A stretch of 64,000 bases of DNA from contig NZ_WPNZ01000010.1 of NCBI RefSeq assembly GCF_009755605.1, positions 248,001-312,000 of the forward strand. Direction: 5' to 3'. Position numbers and translations under genes: made by a program. The notes below the pieces were generated by a model. The model worked only from the letters and a program-made list of their open reading frames with translations. It was not told the DNA's origin and searched no databases. Shown here piece by piece: positions 24,770-34,892 of the stretch. Position 1 is the first letter of the stretch. Every line of letters begins with the position of its first letter. The DNA comes from Streptomyces typhae. GTDB lineage: Bacteria; Actinomycetota; Actinomycetes; Streptomycetales; Streptomycetaceae.

Positions 24770-26599
24770 CTACCGCAGCCGTACCTCCCCCGCTCCCCCG
24801 GCTCCCTCCACCTCGAGGACCCACACCTCGTTGGTTCCCTCCTTCAGGACGGGGCCGGGTACGTACAGGGAGTGCTGGGGGCCGATGCCCCAGTAGCGGC
24901 CGAGGCAGAAGCCGTTGATCCAGGCGAAGCCGCGGCCCCAGCCGGGGAGTTCGAGGTCGGCGTCGCCGGGGTCGTGGACGGTGAGGGTGCCGCGGTGGAG
25001 GCCGGTCGCGCCGGGCAGGGGGCCGGTGTCGGCGGGGAGGTCGCGGACGGGGGCGGGGGTGTCGAAGGCGGTGAGGGGGAGGCCGACGGCCCGTACGCCG
25101 TGGACGTACTGGCGTTCGTGGAGGATGCCGCCGGTGACGCCCTTGGGTTCGCCGAGCCGGGGGCCGTAGTTGACGCGGCCCAGGGACTCCGTCCAGAGGG
25201 TGACGCGGGCGGGCCCGGCGACGGGTTCGGGCAAGGTCGGGGCGTCTTCGGTGAGGATGCCCGCGGGCAGGCCGTCGATGTGGACGACGGCGCGGTCGCG
25301 CAGTCCGCGCACGGTCAGCGGGTAGGGCTCGCGGGGTCCTGGGAGGTCGACGGTGTAGCGGACCAGGCCCCGGTCGACGCCGAGGTCCTCGAAGGTGGGC
25401 GGTACGGCGTGCTCGGTCTCGGGGGTGCCGAGGGCGTCGGCGAGGGTGTCCAGGGCGACGCGGTCGGTGAAGCGGGCGGTGGCGGGTGCGGTGAGGGCGG
25501 GCAGGGGTGGGGGCGGGTCGGGCAGCGGCGTGTCGGCGTAGGGGGCGAGGACTTTGCGGAACAGGTGGAACTTCTCGGTGGGGCGGCCGTGTTCGTCGAT
25601 GGGCGCGTCGTAGTCGTAGGAGGTGACGTCGGGTTGCAGGGTGCCGTCGTGCAGGCTGTCCCCGGCCCGGTTGGCGCCCGCCCAGCCGGCGAAGCTGGTG
25701 CCTCCGTGGGCCATGTAGAGGTTGACCGAGGCGCCGCACTCCAGGATCTCGCGGAGCGCGTCCGCGGCGTCCCGGGGGTCGCGTACGACGGTCCGGGTGC
25801 CCCAGTGGTCGAACCAGCCGCACCAGAACTCCATGCACATCAGGGGTCCTTCGGGGCGGTGGCGGCGCAGTGCGGCGAAGCCTTCGCGGGCGCGGGAGCC
25901 GAAGTTCACGGTGGCGAGGACGCCGGGGACGCCCCCGCCGGTCAGCATGTGGTCCTCGGGGCCGTCGGAGGTGAACAGTTCCGCGGTGACGCCGTGGGCG
26001 CGCAGGAGTTCGGTGAGGCGGGTCAGGTAGACCTGGTCGGAGCCGTAGCTGCCGTACTCGTTCTCGACCTGCACCATGATCACCGGCCCGCCGCGGTCGT
26101 GCTGGCGGGAGACGACCTGGGGCAGGAGCCGGGCGAACCAGCGTTCCACGTGCGCCAGATAGGTCTCGTCGCGGGTGCGGGCGCGCGCGCCGACCTCGGC
26201 CGTCAGCCAGTACGGCAGGCCGCCGTTGTCCCATTCGGCGCAGATGTAGGGGCCGGGGCGGACGATCGCCCACAGTCCCTCGGCGTGGGCGGCGTCGAGG
26301 AAGCGGCCGAGGGCGGTGCTGTCGTGCAGTTCGCCGGGGCGGGGTTCGTGCAGGTTCCAGGGGACGTACGTCTCGACGCAGTTGAGGCCCATGGCCCGGA
26401 GCATCGCGAGGCGGTGCCCCCACTGTGCCTCGTGCACGCGGAAGTAGTGCAGCGCCCCGGAGAGCAGCCGTACGGGCCGCCCGTCCAGTTCGAAGTGGTC
26501 CGCGCCCACCCTGAAGCTGTCGCCCCGGCCGCTGTAGGCCCGGCTGCTGTCGGCCCGGCCGCCGTCGCCCCGGCCGTTGTCGCTGTCGCTGTCGTCCAT
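24770..26599 (-). CDS. GH35 beta-galactosidase, probably intracellular
   Basis: The 609-residue product starts at ATG 26599, after GGGAGGG. The TIM-barrel begins with DGRPVRLLSGALHYFRVH and PWNLHEPRPGE. The clan GH-A acid/base Glu is in VENEYGSYG (near residue 181), and the nucleophile Glu in CMEFWCGWFDHWG (near 257). The C-terminal 200 residues are jelly-roll domains ending with WINGFCLGRYWGIGPQ, a family hallmark. No signal peptide is present; the first 28 residues are a Ser/Asp/Gly/Arg-rich tail. It removes non-reducing beta-galactose, often beta-1,3 or 1,4 linked. It is divergent from an AraC gene and shares an upstream element with the GH101 gene. Confidence 0.93.
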   Translation of the reverse strand: MDDSDSDNGRGDGGRADSSRAYSGRGDSFRVGADHFELDGRPVRLLSGALHYFRVHEAQWGHRLAMLRAMGLNCVETYVPWNLHEPRPGELHDSTALGRFLDAAHAEGLWAIVRPGPYICAEWDNGGLPYWLTAEVGARARTRDETYLAHVERWFARLLPQVVSRQHDRGGPVIMVQVENEYGSYGSDQVYLTRLTELLRAHGVTAELFTSDGPEDHMLTGGGVPGVLATVNFGSRAREGFAALRRHRPEGPLMCMEFWCGWFDHWGTRTVVRDPRDAADALREILECGASVNLYMAHGGTSFAGWAGANRAGDSLHDGTLQPDVTSYDYDAPIDEHGRPTEKFHLFRKVLAPYADTPLPDPPPPLPALTAPATARFTDRVALDTLADALGTPETEHAVPPTFEDLGVDRGLVRYTVDLPGPREPYPLTVRGLRDRAVVHIDGLPAGILTEDAPTLPEPVAGPARVTLWTESLGRVNYGPRLGEPKGVTGGILHERQYVHGVRAVGLPLTAFDTPAPVRDLPADTGPLPGATGLHRGTLTVHDPGDADLELPGWGRGFAWINGFCLGRYWGIGPQHSLYVPGPVLKEGTNEVWVLEVEGAGGAGEVRLR

Positions 26600-26654
26600 C
26601 GTGTCCCTCCCGATCCCTGCTGCGGCCACGATTGCCTCTGGCGGGCGGCACGGT

Positions 26655-26683
26655 CCATGGACAAAGATCGAGCCGGGTTGGAC
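26655..26683 (-). promoter_or_regulatory. Putative AraC-type operator upstream of the GH35 gene
   Basis: In the GH35 orientation the element reads GTCCAA, 12 bp, then TTTGTCCATGG. Two direct GTCCA half-sites are thus 21 bp apart, two helical turns, 56-84 bp before the start codon. Nearly the same sequence occurs before the GH101 gene. The AraC gene at 26781 diverges from this spacer and is the obvious candidate regulator. Confidence 0.55.
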
Positions 26684-26780
26684 GCAGTGATCGGGCGGCC
26701 GCCCGGCGGCGACGCGGTGACGGCGGCGGGCACGCGGTGGTGGCACCGTCGGGCGATCGGGAGGAAAGGGGCAGCCGCGG

Positions 26781-27683
26781 ATGTACCACACCTGGATGCG
26801 GTATTTCACTCCGAGCCCTGTGCATCACCGGCTCGGTCTGGTGTGTCTGGGCGTGGGCCTGCAGCACGGCACGCTCCCGGAGGTCGGGCCGCGCACCCTC
26901 GACCATCACGTCGCCCTCGTCGTCAGCGCGGGCAGCGGCTGGTTCCGGGCTCCCGACGGGCGGCGCAGGGCGGTCACGGCGCCCGCCCTGATCTGGCTCT
27001 CGCCGGGGGTGCCGCACCACTACGGCGCGGACGCGGAGACCGGCTGGGACGAGTGCTTCGTGGACTTCACAGGCCCGGCGGCGGCGACGTACACGGAGCT
27101 CGGCTACATCGACCCGGACCGGCCCGTGGTGCCGCTGGCCGACCCGGACGCGGCCCGTGCCGTCGTCGGCCGCATCGCCCGCGCCGCCCGCCGCGGCAAC
27201 CCCCTCCTGGAGGTGGAGACCAGCGCGGCGGTGCACGAGCTGCTCGTCGCGCTGCGCCGGGCCCGCGCCGACATGGCCCCCGACGGCGACCCCGTCCTGC
27301 AGTCCCTGGCCCGGGACGCGTTCACGGCGCTCTCGGTGACCGAGCACGCGGCGCGGCACGGCATGACGCCCGCCGAACTGCGCACGGCCGTGCGCCGTGG
27401 CGCGGGGTGCAGCCCCAAGGACTATCTCCTCGGCATCCGGCTCGGCCGGGCCAAGGAACTGCTCGCGGCCACCGAGCTGCCCGTCGCCGCGATCGCCAGG
27501 CGGGTCGGCTACGACGACCCGGCCTACTTCTCGCGGCTCTTCACCCGCCGTGTCGGGACGGCTCCGGTGCGCTTCCGTGCGCAGCAGGGGCGGGCGGTGC
27601 CGGGCGGCTGGTCGCAGCAGGTGCCCGATCCCGAACATCCGCCCACTCTGCCGTCCTTCGGCGGTGCGCCCGAGGGCACGTAG
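26781..27683 (+). CDS. AraC-family transcriptional regulator
   Basis: The product has 300 residues from ATG 26781. The N-terminal half is a cupin sensor domain (residues about 15-160; PRTLDHHVALVVSAGSGWF, IWLSPGVPHHYGADAE) of the type that binds sugars. The C-terminal 100 residues hold two helix-turn-helix units; the second is RLGRAKELLAATELPVAAIARRVGYDDPAYFSRLFTRR with the AraC signature. It lies head-to-head with the GH35 gene, 181 bp between starts, and probably activates that gene, and by shared sites GH101, in response to a galactose-containing sugar. The inducer is unknown. Confidence 0.9.
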   Translation: MYHTWMRYFTPSPVHHRLGLVCLGVGLQHGTLPEVGPRTLDHHVALVVSAGSGWFRAPDGRRRAVTAPALIWLSPGVPHHYGADAETGWDECFVDFTGPAAATYTELGYIDPDRPVVPLADPDAARAVVGRIARAARRGNPLLEVETSAAVHELLVALRRARADMAPDGDPVLQSLARDAFTALSVTEHAARHGMTPAELRTAVRRGAGCSPKDYLLGIRLGRAKELLAATELPVAAIARRVGYDDPAYFSRLFTRRVGTAPVRFRAQQGRAVPGGWSQQVPDPEHPPTLPSFGGAPEGT

Positions 27684-27694
27684 GCTCAGCTGCC

Positions 27695-28057
27695 ATGACC
27701 ACTCACCACACCAGTGACGACAACGGCGCCACCGGCACGGGGGCGGCGGAGGGCGGCGGCGTCGACCCCGCCGTGCGCGCCGAGCTGTCCCGCCTACGGG
27801 ACAGCATCGACAACATCGACGCCGCGGTCGTCCACATGCTCGCCGAGCGCTTCAAGTGCACCCAGCAGGTCGGCCACCTCAAGGCCAATCACCAGCTGCC
27901 GCCCGCCGACCCGGCCCGTGAGGCCCGTCAGGTCGCCCGCCTCCGCCAGCTCGCCGAGAACGCCAAGCTGGACCCCGCCTTCGCCGAGAAGCTCCTGAAC
28001 TTCATCATCGGGGAGGTGATCCGGCACCACGAGAGCATCGCGGACGGCAACCGCTGA
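27695..28057 (+). CDS. Chorismate mutase (AroQ type)
   Basis: The 120-residue product starts at ATG 27695, 11 bp after the AraC stop. The AroQ helical domain runs from about residue 26: ELSRLRDSIDNIDAAVVHMLAERFKCTQQVG with the conserved Arg and Lys, then the second and third helices AREARQVARLRQLAENAKLDP and FLNFIIGEVIRHHESI. It converts chorismate to prephenate for Phe/Tyr synthesis. The short length and free-standing form match the actinobacterial cytosolic enzyme. It might be co-transcribed with araC, though the functions look unrelated. Confidence 0.9.
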   Translation: MTTHHTSDDNGATGTGAAEGGGVDPAVRAELSRLRDSIDNIDAAVVHMLAERFKCTQQVGHLKANHQLPPADPAREARQVARLRQLAENAKLDPAFAEKLLNFIIGEVIRHHESIADGNR

Positions 28058-28141
28058 GGGGCGTGCGGACCGGCCGCCGCGCATCCGGGACGGCGGTACC
28101 CGCACTGACGGGCGCACGGCGGGATCAGGCACCATGGCCAG

Positions 28142-30646
28142 ATGTCCGTTCTGACGCGCGACGAAGCGCAGACCCGAGCCCAGCTCCTCGACGTATGGCG
28201 GTACGAGGTCGATCTCGACCTGACCACCGGCGAGGACACCTTCGACTCCCGCACGGTGATCACCTTCAGCGCCGCGGCGGACGGCGACACCTTCGTCGAG
28301 TTGAAGCCCGCACGGCTGCGCTCCGTCACGCTCGACGGCACCGCCCTGGACCCGGCGGACCTGGACGGCAACAGGCTGCCGCTGCGCGGTCTGACCGCGG
28401 GTGAGCACGAGCTGCGGGTCGACGCGGTCATGCGCTACTCCCGCACCGGTGAGGGCATGCACCGGTTCACGGATCCCGCCGACGGTGAGACGTACCTGTA
28501 CACGCAGTTGTTCCTGGAGGACGTGCAGCGCGTGTTCGCGGCGTTCGACCAGCCGGATCTGAAGGCCGTGTTCGCGCTGACGGTGACCGCGCCGGAGGGC
28601 TGGACGGTCCTCGCCAACGGTGTCGTCGAGGACCTGGGCGGGGGCCGCTGGCGGGCGGCGCCGACCCCGCTGATCTCCACGTATCTCGTCGCGGTCGCCG
28701 CGGGGCCCTGGCACTCGGTGCGCACCGAGCACCGCGGTCTGCCGTTCGGCCTCCACTGCCGCCGTTCCCTCGCGCCGTATCTGGACGCGGACGCCGACGA
28801 GCTGCTCGACGTGACCGTGGCGTGCTTCGACCGCTACCACGAGAAGTTCACCGAGCCCTATCCGTTCGACTCCTACGACCAGGCGTTCGTTCCGGAGTTC
28901 AACGCGGGCGCCATGGAGAACCCCGGCCTCGTCACCTTCAGGGACGAGTTCGTCTTCCGGTCGGCGGTGACGGACACCCAGCGCCAGAGCCGTGCCATGG
29001 TCGTCGCGCACGAGATGGCGCACATGTGGTTCGGGGACCTGGTGACGCTCGCGTGGTGGGACGACATCTGGCTGAACGAGTCCTTCGCCGAGTACATGGG
29101 CTACCAGACGCTGACCGAGGCGACCCGCTTCGCCGACACCTGGGTCGACTTCGGTGTCGCCCGCAAGCCGGGGGGTTACGACGCGGACCAGCGGCCCTCC
29201 ACGCATCCGGTGGCGCCGGATCCGGACGCGGTCCCCGACACGGCGTCGGCGATGCTCAACTTCGACGGCATCTCCTACGCCAAGGGCGCGAGCGCGCTGC
29301 GTCAGCTCGTGGCGTGGCTCGGCGAGAAGGACTTCCTGGCGGGCATCAACGCGCACTTCGCGCGGCACAGGTTCGGCAACGCCACGCTCGCCGACTTCAT
29401 CGACAACCTGGCCTCCGCGACGGACCGCGACGTGCGCGGCTGGGCGCAGGCGTGGCTGCGGACCACGGGCGTGGACACGTTCCGGCCCACCGTCACGCAC
29501 AGCGGCCGCGAGTGGACCCTCGCCCTGGACCGCGAGGGCAGCCGCCCGCACCGGGTCGCGGTGGGCGTGTACGACAGGGACCTGTCCGACGGGCGGTCCC
29601 TGGTCCTGCGGGAGCGGTTCGAGACGGACGTGCCGTCGCAGGAGGGGCCCGTGGCGCGCGACGGCGGGCGGCCCGCGCTCGTCGTGCCCAACGACCAGGA
29701 CCTGACGTACGCCAAGGTGCGCCTGGACGGGGTGTCGCAGGAGACGGTCCTCGCGTCGCTCTCCGGTGTTCCGGACGCGCTGACACGTGCGGTGCTGTGG
29801 AACGCGCTGCGCGACATGGTGCGCGACGGGGAGCTGGCGCCCGCCGCCTATCTGGAGGCGGCCCGCGCCCATCTGCCCGCGGAGAGCGACCTCGCCCTCG
29901 TCGCGGGTGTCCTCGGCTTCGCCGGTTTCGCCGTCGCCGACCGGTACACGCCCCTCGACGGCAGGACCGCCGCCCTGGCCACGATCGGCGCGCTGTGCGA
30001 GGACGTGATCCGGCGTACGGAGGATGGTTCGCAGCCGGGGCTGCGGCTCATCGCCGTACGGGGGGTCATCGACTCCGCGACGCAGCCCGAGCCCTTGGCG
30101 ACCTGGCTGTCGCAGGGTGCGGTGCCCGGTGGGCCCGAGCTGGATCCGGAGCTGCGCTGGCGGATCCTCGGCCGGCTCGCCGCGCTCGGCGCGGTCGACG
30201 AGAGTGCGATCGCGGCGGAGCTGCGCCGCGATCCGAGCGCGACCGGTCAGGAGGGTGCCGCGCTCTGCCGGGCCGCGCTGCCCGACGCGAGCGCGAAGCA
30301 GCAGGCGTGGGATGCCATGTTCGGGTCGGACGAGCTGTCCAACTACTTGTTCACGGCCACGGCCCAGGGTTTCTGGCAGCCCGAGCAGGAGGCCCTCGTG
30401 CGCACCTATGTGCCGCGTTTCTTCGAGGACGCGGTGGCGCTCGCGGACCGGCGCGGGCCCGCCATGGCGGAGGCCGCGGGGCGGTTCGCCTTCCCGAGGT
30501 CGGCCGTGGACGGGGAGACGCTGCGCCTGGGCGAGCGCTGCCTGGAGCGCACCGACGTCCTGCCCGCGCTTCGCCGCATCCTGGCCGATCAACTGGACGA
30601 ACTGCGGCGGGCGTTGCGGGTGCGGGACGGTGCCGGGCAGCGGTGA
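28142..30646 (+). CDS. pepN: Aminopeptidase N (M1 family)
   Basis: The product has 834 residues from ATG 28142, a normal length. The M1 core shows the exopeptidase motif GAMENPGLVTF, the zinc site HEMAHMWFGDLVTLAWWDDIWLNESFAEYMGY (HExxH plus downstream Glu) and the catalytic Tyr region GISYAKGASALRQL. The long C-terminal helical domain from about residue 520 is complete. It is a cytoplasmic zinc enzyme that removes N-terminal residues from peptides during protein turnover. It is probably transcribed alone. Confidence 0.96.
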   Translation: MSVLTRDEAQTRAQLLDVWRYEVDLDLTTGEDTFDSRTVITFSAAADGDTFVELKPARLRSVTLDGTALDPADLDGNRLPLRGLTAGEHELRVDAVMRYSRTGEGMHRFTDPADGETYLYTQLFLEDVQRVFAAFDQPDLKAVFALTVTAPEGWTVLANGVVEDLGGGRWRAAPTPLISTYLVAVAAGPWHSVRTEHRGLPFGLHCRRSLAPYLDADADELLDVTVACFDRYHEKFTEPYPFDSYDQAFVPEFNAGAMENPGLVTFRDEFVFRSAVTDTQRQSRAMVVAHEMAHMWFGDLVTLAWWDDIWLNESFAEYMGYQTLTEATRFADTWVDFGVARKPGGYDADQRPSTHPVAPDPDAVPDTASAMLNFDGISYAKGASALRQLVAWLGEKDFLAGINAHFARHRFGNATLADFIDNLASATDRDVRGWAQAWLRTTGVDTFRPTVTHSGREWTLALDREGSRPHRVAVGVYDRDLSDGRSLVLRERFETDVPSQEGPVARDGGRPALVVPNDQDLTYAKVRLDGVSQETVLASLSGVPDALTRAVLWNALRDMVRDGELAPAAYLEAARAHLPAESDLALVAGVLGFAGFAVADRYTPLDGRTAALATIGALCEDVIRRTEDGSQPGLRLIAVRGVIDSATQPEPLATWLSQGAVPGGPELDPELRWRILGRLAALGAVDESAIAAELRRDPSATGQEGAALCRAALPDASAKQQAWDAMFGSDELSNYLFTATAQGFWQPEQEALVRTYVPRFFEDAVALADRRGPAMAEAAGRFAFPRSAVDGETLRLGERCLERTDVLPALRRILADQLDELRRALRVRDGAGQR

Positions 30647-30851
30647 GGGGGGCCTCGGTCGCTCGGCCTAGGTCCGCGGTCCCGGCCGTCCGGGGGGTGA
30701 TCTCCGTCAAGGTGACGATCCGGTGGCCGTGCGGCGCTGCCTAGGGTCGATCTTGACGGCGTGCGGCGGGCCGGGGCGGCACAGCCCCGGTGCGCGCCGG
30801 GCCGGGGCGGATCCGCCGCGGGCCGTGCCGTCCCGAACCCGAGGAGTTCCT

Positions 30852-31712
30852 GTGATCGTCGTGACCGGTGCCACCGGCAATGTGGGCCGTGCCCTCGTCG
30901 CCCGGCTCGCCGCCGAGGGCGTGCCCGTGCGGGCCCTGACCCGGGACCCGGCGCGTGCGGGTGCCCTGCCCGCGGGCGCCGAGGCGGTCCGCTTCGCGCC
31001 GACGGCCGAACCGGCCGCCATGGCCGGCGCGTTCGCGGGTGCCACCGGGCTGTTCCTGCACCTGGCGGCGGGTGGCGACCACACCGCGGCGCTCCTCGAT
31101 GCCGCGCGTGCCGGTGGTGTCCGGCACGTCGTCGTCCTCTCGTCGATCATCGTCGACCACGACGAGGCCGCCGGGCATCCCCTGTACGACGCGCACGCGG
31201 CGCTGGAGGGGCACGTGCGGGCCAGTGGCCTCGGCTGGACGTTCCTGCGGCCCGGGGCCTTCAGCACCAACGCGCGGCAGTGGGCGGCGCAGATCCGTGC
31301 CGGTGACACGGTCCGCGGTCCGTTCGCGAAGCTGCGTCTGACGCCGGTCCACGAGGACGACATCGCCGCGGTCGCCGCCCGTGCCCTGCTCGACCCGGCG
31401 GCGCACACGGGCGTCGCGCACAGCGTCACCGGGCCCGCCGCCCTCACCACCGAGGAGCAGGTCCGGCAGGTGGGCCGGGCCCTCGGCCGGGACCTGCGGT
31501 ACGTGGAGGTCGCGCCGGACGAGGTGACGCCCGACATGTTCCCGCACATCGAGCCGGAGATGCTGCCGGTGTTCCTGGCGTCCCTCGGCGCCGCCGTCGA
31601 CAGTGACCCCGACCTGACGGCCACCGTGCGGGAGGTCACCGGACGTCCGGCGCGGACGTTCGCCCAGTGGGCCGAGGAGCACGCCGACGACTTCCGCGCG
31701 GGGGCCGCCTGA
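30852..31712 (+). CDS. NmrA-like NAD(P)-binding protein
   Basis: The 286-residue product starts with GTG at 30852 after GAGGAG. IVVTGATGNVGRALVARL is a GxxGxxG dinucleotide fold; VVLSSIIVDHDEAAG and GWTFLRPGAFSTNARQW follow as in NmrA/atypical SDR proteins. The usual SDR catalytic Tyr-x-x-x-Lys is not evident, so it may be a redox sensor rather than a dehydrogenase. It is convergent with the GH101 gene (17 bp between stops). Function is not known. Confidence 0.85.
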   Translation: MIVVTGATGNVGRALVARLAAEGVPVRALTRDPARAGALPAGAEAVRFAPTAEPAAMAGAFAGATGLFLHLAAGGDHTAALLDAARAGGVRHVVVLSSIIVDHDEAAGHPLYDAHAALEGHVRASGLGWTFLRPGAFSTNARQWAAQIRAGDTVRGPFAKLRLTPVHEDDIAAVAARALLDPAAHTGVAHSVTGPAALTTEEQVRQVGRALGRDLRYVEVAPDEVTPDMFPHIEPEMLPVFLASLGAAVDSDPDLTATVREVTGRPARTFAQWAEEHADDFRAGAA

Positions 31713-31729
31713 GGGCTCCCCGGCGTGCG

Positions 31730-34700
31730 CTACACCTCCCGCACCTCGAACGTGTCCAGGACGAACTCCGCCTTGCCGTCGTCGCCGACCTTCCGCAGTC
31801 CGACCCAGGCCTCGCCGTCGGCGGGAGCGGTGAACTCGTAGGACAGCGCGGTCGGCGCGGTGGCCACGGGCAGGGCCTCGCGGGACAGTTCGCGCGCTCC
31901 GGGCTCGTCCACGGCCGTCACCCAGGCGTACTGCCCGGCCTTCTCGTTCTCGTACCGGAACGAGACCCGGTAGCGTCGGCCCGCCGTGAAGCGGACCGTG
32001 TGCGGGACGGTGCGGTGGACGAGGCCTTTGTTCTCGCCGCGGGACTTCAGGGACTGGGTGCCGTCCACGACGTCGTCGACGGCTTTGCCGTTCCAGCCGC
32101 GCTGGGTGTACGGGGCGTGCCGCTGCGCGATGTGGGTGCGCGGATCGGTGGCGCCCCCGGCGTCGCCCTTGACGAACGGGCCCCAGCCCTGCGGCACGTC
32201 CTCGAAGTCCTCGCGGGCGAGCACGCCCCGGCCGAGGGGCGGCCGTGCGCCGGTGGCGACGACGCGCACGTTGTCGAACCGCACCTGGGCGTCGCCCGCG
32301 TCGGCGCGCAGCGCGAGGTGCACCGGGCCGCCGCCGTCGGGGACGGTGAAGTACGTGAACAGGCGCTGGAAGCGGGTGCCGTGCTTGCGGTCGGCGGCGA
32401 CGAAGTTGACCGCGGTGGAGGTGTGCGTCCAGTTGGCGGCGGTGACGCCGTCGGCGGTGTGCACCTCCAGGGCGGCGCGGCGCCGCTGCCCGGCCTTCTC
32501 CCCCACTTCGACCTGCACGGACGCGGCGTACGTACCGGGCTTGAGGCGGCGCAGGCGCTGGCTGACGGTGGCGGCGGTACCGGCGGCGATCACCAGTTCG
32601 TGGTCGCCGAGCTCGCTGCGTTCGACGGTGGCGGGTCCGGTGACGTGCCAGGCGTCGAGGTTCCCGGCGTGGAAGCCGGGGTCGCGCAGGGGTGTGCCCT
32701 GGCCCCAGTCGGGGTCGGGGGCGCGCCGGACGCGGGCGCGGTGGACGACGTAGGGCTGCCGGGCGGCGGCGTCGAGGGTGATCCTCCCGCCGCGTACGGG
32801 GATGTCGGCGACGAAGGCGCGGCCCTGGTCGGTGAGGCGGTGGAGGGCGACCTCGCGCAGGTGCGACCAGCCCTCGGGCAGGGTCCAAGTGGTCTCGCCG
32901 CCGCGCGGGTTGTAGTGGTAGAGCTTCTTCGGGTCGGTGGGCCTGCGCGGCTCCCAGGGCAGCAGATAGGTGCCGTTGTCGTAGACGAGGTGGCCGTCGG
33001 TGGTGACGCGCCGGGTGCCGTCGGCGTCGGTGACGGAGGTGGCGCCGGTGCCGAAGAACGTGATCTCGTGCTCGGTCCAGGACTTGATGGGCTGCGCCTG
33101 GAGGTACTTGGCGGGCAGCGCGTGCGTCCAGATCAGGTCGTAGAAGGCGTTCCAGTCGGTCTTGCCGGTCCAGCCGGAGAAGGTGCCCATGCGGGCGGCG
33201 CCGAGCAGGGTGGGCCACTTGTCGGCGAAGACGTCCTTCTGGTGGTGGCGGATGAAGCGGATCAGCCGGGAGTTGATGCCGCGGGAGGTGTCGGGGCCGT
33301 AGTCGGTCTCGGTGGCCCAGTGCGACCACAGGGCGGAGCGTTCGAAGCCGTGGCCCCATTCGCTGGTGACCATCCAGCCCTGTTCGCGCAGGGTGCGCTG
33401 GAGGCGGTCGGAGGTCCAGCCGGACTCGCGGAACACGTCGATGTAGAGGGTGTTGAGGGCCGGGTGGGTCTCGCGGCGCAGATCGGCGAGGCGGCGCACG
33501 ATGTCGCCGGAGACGAGGTCGCGGCGCTGGTCGATGCGGTAGCTCTGGTCGAGCCAGTCCCACTGCTCGTCGCTCTTGTCGACGAGCTTGTCGGAGAAGG
33601 CGTTCGCGACGGGGTAGGACTCGGTGGCGTTGATGTGCACGCCGAAGTCGCTGTTCCACTTGGCGCCCTCGGCGAGGAGGGTGTTGAGGTCGGCGAGGCC
33701 GCCCGCGCGGGTGTTGTGGTTCCCGGCGTAGTCCGGGTGCGCGGAGTCGTGGCCCTCGGACTGGTAGCCCTTGAGGAGGGTGTACTGGCGCAGTCCGTCG
33801 GTGGCGAGGTGGACGCGCTTGACGTCGTCGAGGGTCGCGAGGAACGGGTTGGTGGCCTGCGAGGCGAAGTTGAAGGGGATGTGCGGGACGACCCGCAGAT
33901 GCTGCTCGTCGGCGCCGAGCGGGGTGACCATGATGTCGCGGAAGGCGATGGCGGCGTCCTGCCAGTCGACCTTGCCGTCGCCGTTGCGGTCGCCGGTGAC
34001 GACGACGGTCGCGTACGGCAGCGGCTCGGTGGCGGCGACGGGGGCGGTGGCGGCGCGGTGCGTCCACTGGCCGGGGGTGAGGCTCGTCTCGACGTGGCCG
34101 TCCTTGCGTACGGTGTGGTGCCACAGGCGGCCGTTCTCCCAGGTGGTCTCGGAGGTGGGCTTGTCGTAGACGGTGTTGGTCTCGACGGCGCCGCCGAGCC
34201 CGTCGTGCGCGAGCACCGCGTACGCGCAGCCGGTCGGGACCCCGGCGGGCGTGTCGGGGCGCAGCGCGACGAGGGTGTCGCCGCTCTTGGCCTTGTCGAG
34301 CTGCACCTTCGCGGCGAGCAGGGTGGCGCCGGGCTGGTCGCTGCGGACGGAGAGCAGGGCGAGGCCGGGGACGCGCAGGGTGCCGACGCGCAGGGCGGCG
34401 GTGTCGGCGATCCTCGTGACGCGCCAGTGCACCTGGCGGCCCCGCACGGCGATCTCGACGTCGATGCGGGTGCCGCCGTCGAAGGTGAGGGTGTACATGG
34501 CGCGGTCGCCGCGCAGGGCCGTGGTGACCTTCGGGGTGTACTCCTTCTCGTCGATCAGGAGCGTGGTCACGGGGTCCGGCCGGCCGTGCAGGACGGCGCG
34601 GCTCGCGCGGTCGGTGTACGAGACGACGCGCGGGAAGCCGGTGGCGACGCGGACGTCGAGGGCGGACGAGCGCAGGACCGCCTCGTCGGGGGCGGCGTTC

Positions 34701-34828
34701 GTGGTGGCCGGGGCCGCGTGCGCGGTGCCCGCTCCGGTGATCCCGGCGATCCCGGCGATCGCCCCCGTGGCGACCACGGCTCTGCGGCTCGGCCCGGCCT
34801 CGGGCCCTGGCGTCTGTGACGACGGCAT
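31730..34828 (-). CDS. Secreted GH101 endo-alpha-N-acetylgalactosaminidase
   Basis: The 1032-residue product starts at ATG 34828, after AAAGGGG; an in-frame GTG at 34867 has no good ribosome site. The export signal has twin Arg (PSRRAVVATGAIAGIAG) and ends near AHA. The catalytic domain is recognised by FNFASQATNPFLATLDDVKR, KGYQSEGHDSAHPDY, NTLYIDVFRESGWTSDR (candidate nucleophile D464) and MVTSEWGHGFE (candidate acid/base E490). Carbohydrate-binding-like beta modules follow from about residue 700. GH101 enzymes release Gal-beta-1,3-GalNAc from Ser/Thr of mucin-type glycoproteins. A shared operator links it to GH35. Confidence 0.9.
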   Translation of the reverse strand: MPSSQTPGPEAGPSRRAVVATGAIAGIAGITGAGTAHAAPATTNAAPDEAVLRSSALDVRVATGFPRVVSYTDRASRAVLHGRPDPVTTLLIDEKEYTPKVTTALRGDRAMYTLTFDGGTRIDVEIAVRGRQVHWRVTRIADTAALRVGTLRVPGLALLSVRSDQPGATLLAAKVQLDKAKSGDTLVALRPDTPAGVPTGCAYAVLAHDGLGGAVETNTVYDKPTSETTWENGRLWHHTVRKDGHVETSLTPGQWTHRAATAPVAATEPLPYATVVVTGDRNGDGKVDWQDAAIAFRDIMVTPLGADEQHLRVVPHIPFNFASQATNPFLATLDDVKRVHLATDGLRQYTLLKGYQSEGHDSAHPDYAGNHNTRAGGLADLNTLLAEGAKWNSDFGVHINATESYPVANAFSDKLVDKSDEQWDWLDQSYRIDQRRDLVSGDIVRRLADLRRETHPALNTLYIDVFRESGWTSDRLQRTLREQGWMVTSEWGHGFERSALWSHWATETDYGPDTSRGINSRLIRFIRHHQKDVFADKWPTLLGAARMGTFSGWTGKTDWNAFYDLIWTHALPAKYLQAQPIKSWTEHEITFFGTGATSVTDADGTRRVTTDGHLVYDNGTYLLPWEPRRPTDPKKLYHYNPRGGETTWTLPEGWSHLREVALHRLTDQGRAFVADIPVRGGRITLDAAARQPYVVHRARVRRAPDPDWGQGTPLRDPGFHAGNLDAWHVTGPATVERSELGDHELVIAAGTAATVSQRLRRLKPGTYAASVQVEVGEKAGQRRRAALEVHTADGVTAANWTHTSTAVNFVAADRKHGTRFQRLFTYFTVPDGGGPVHLALRADAGDAQVRFDNVRVVATGARPPLGRGVLAREDFEDVPQGWGPFVKGDAGGATDPRTHIAQRHAPYTQRGWNGKAVDDVVDGTQSLKSRGENKGLVHRTVPHTVRFTAGRRYRVSFRYENEKAGQYAWVTAVDEPGARELSREALPVATAPTALSYEFTAPADGEAWVGLRKVGDDGKAEFVLDTFEVREV

Positions 34829-34892
34829 CAACGCACCCCTTTGTGGGACGGAATTCGTGTCGGTCACGATGCGCCGCGCGGGACGAGGGCGC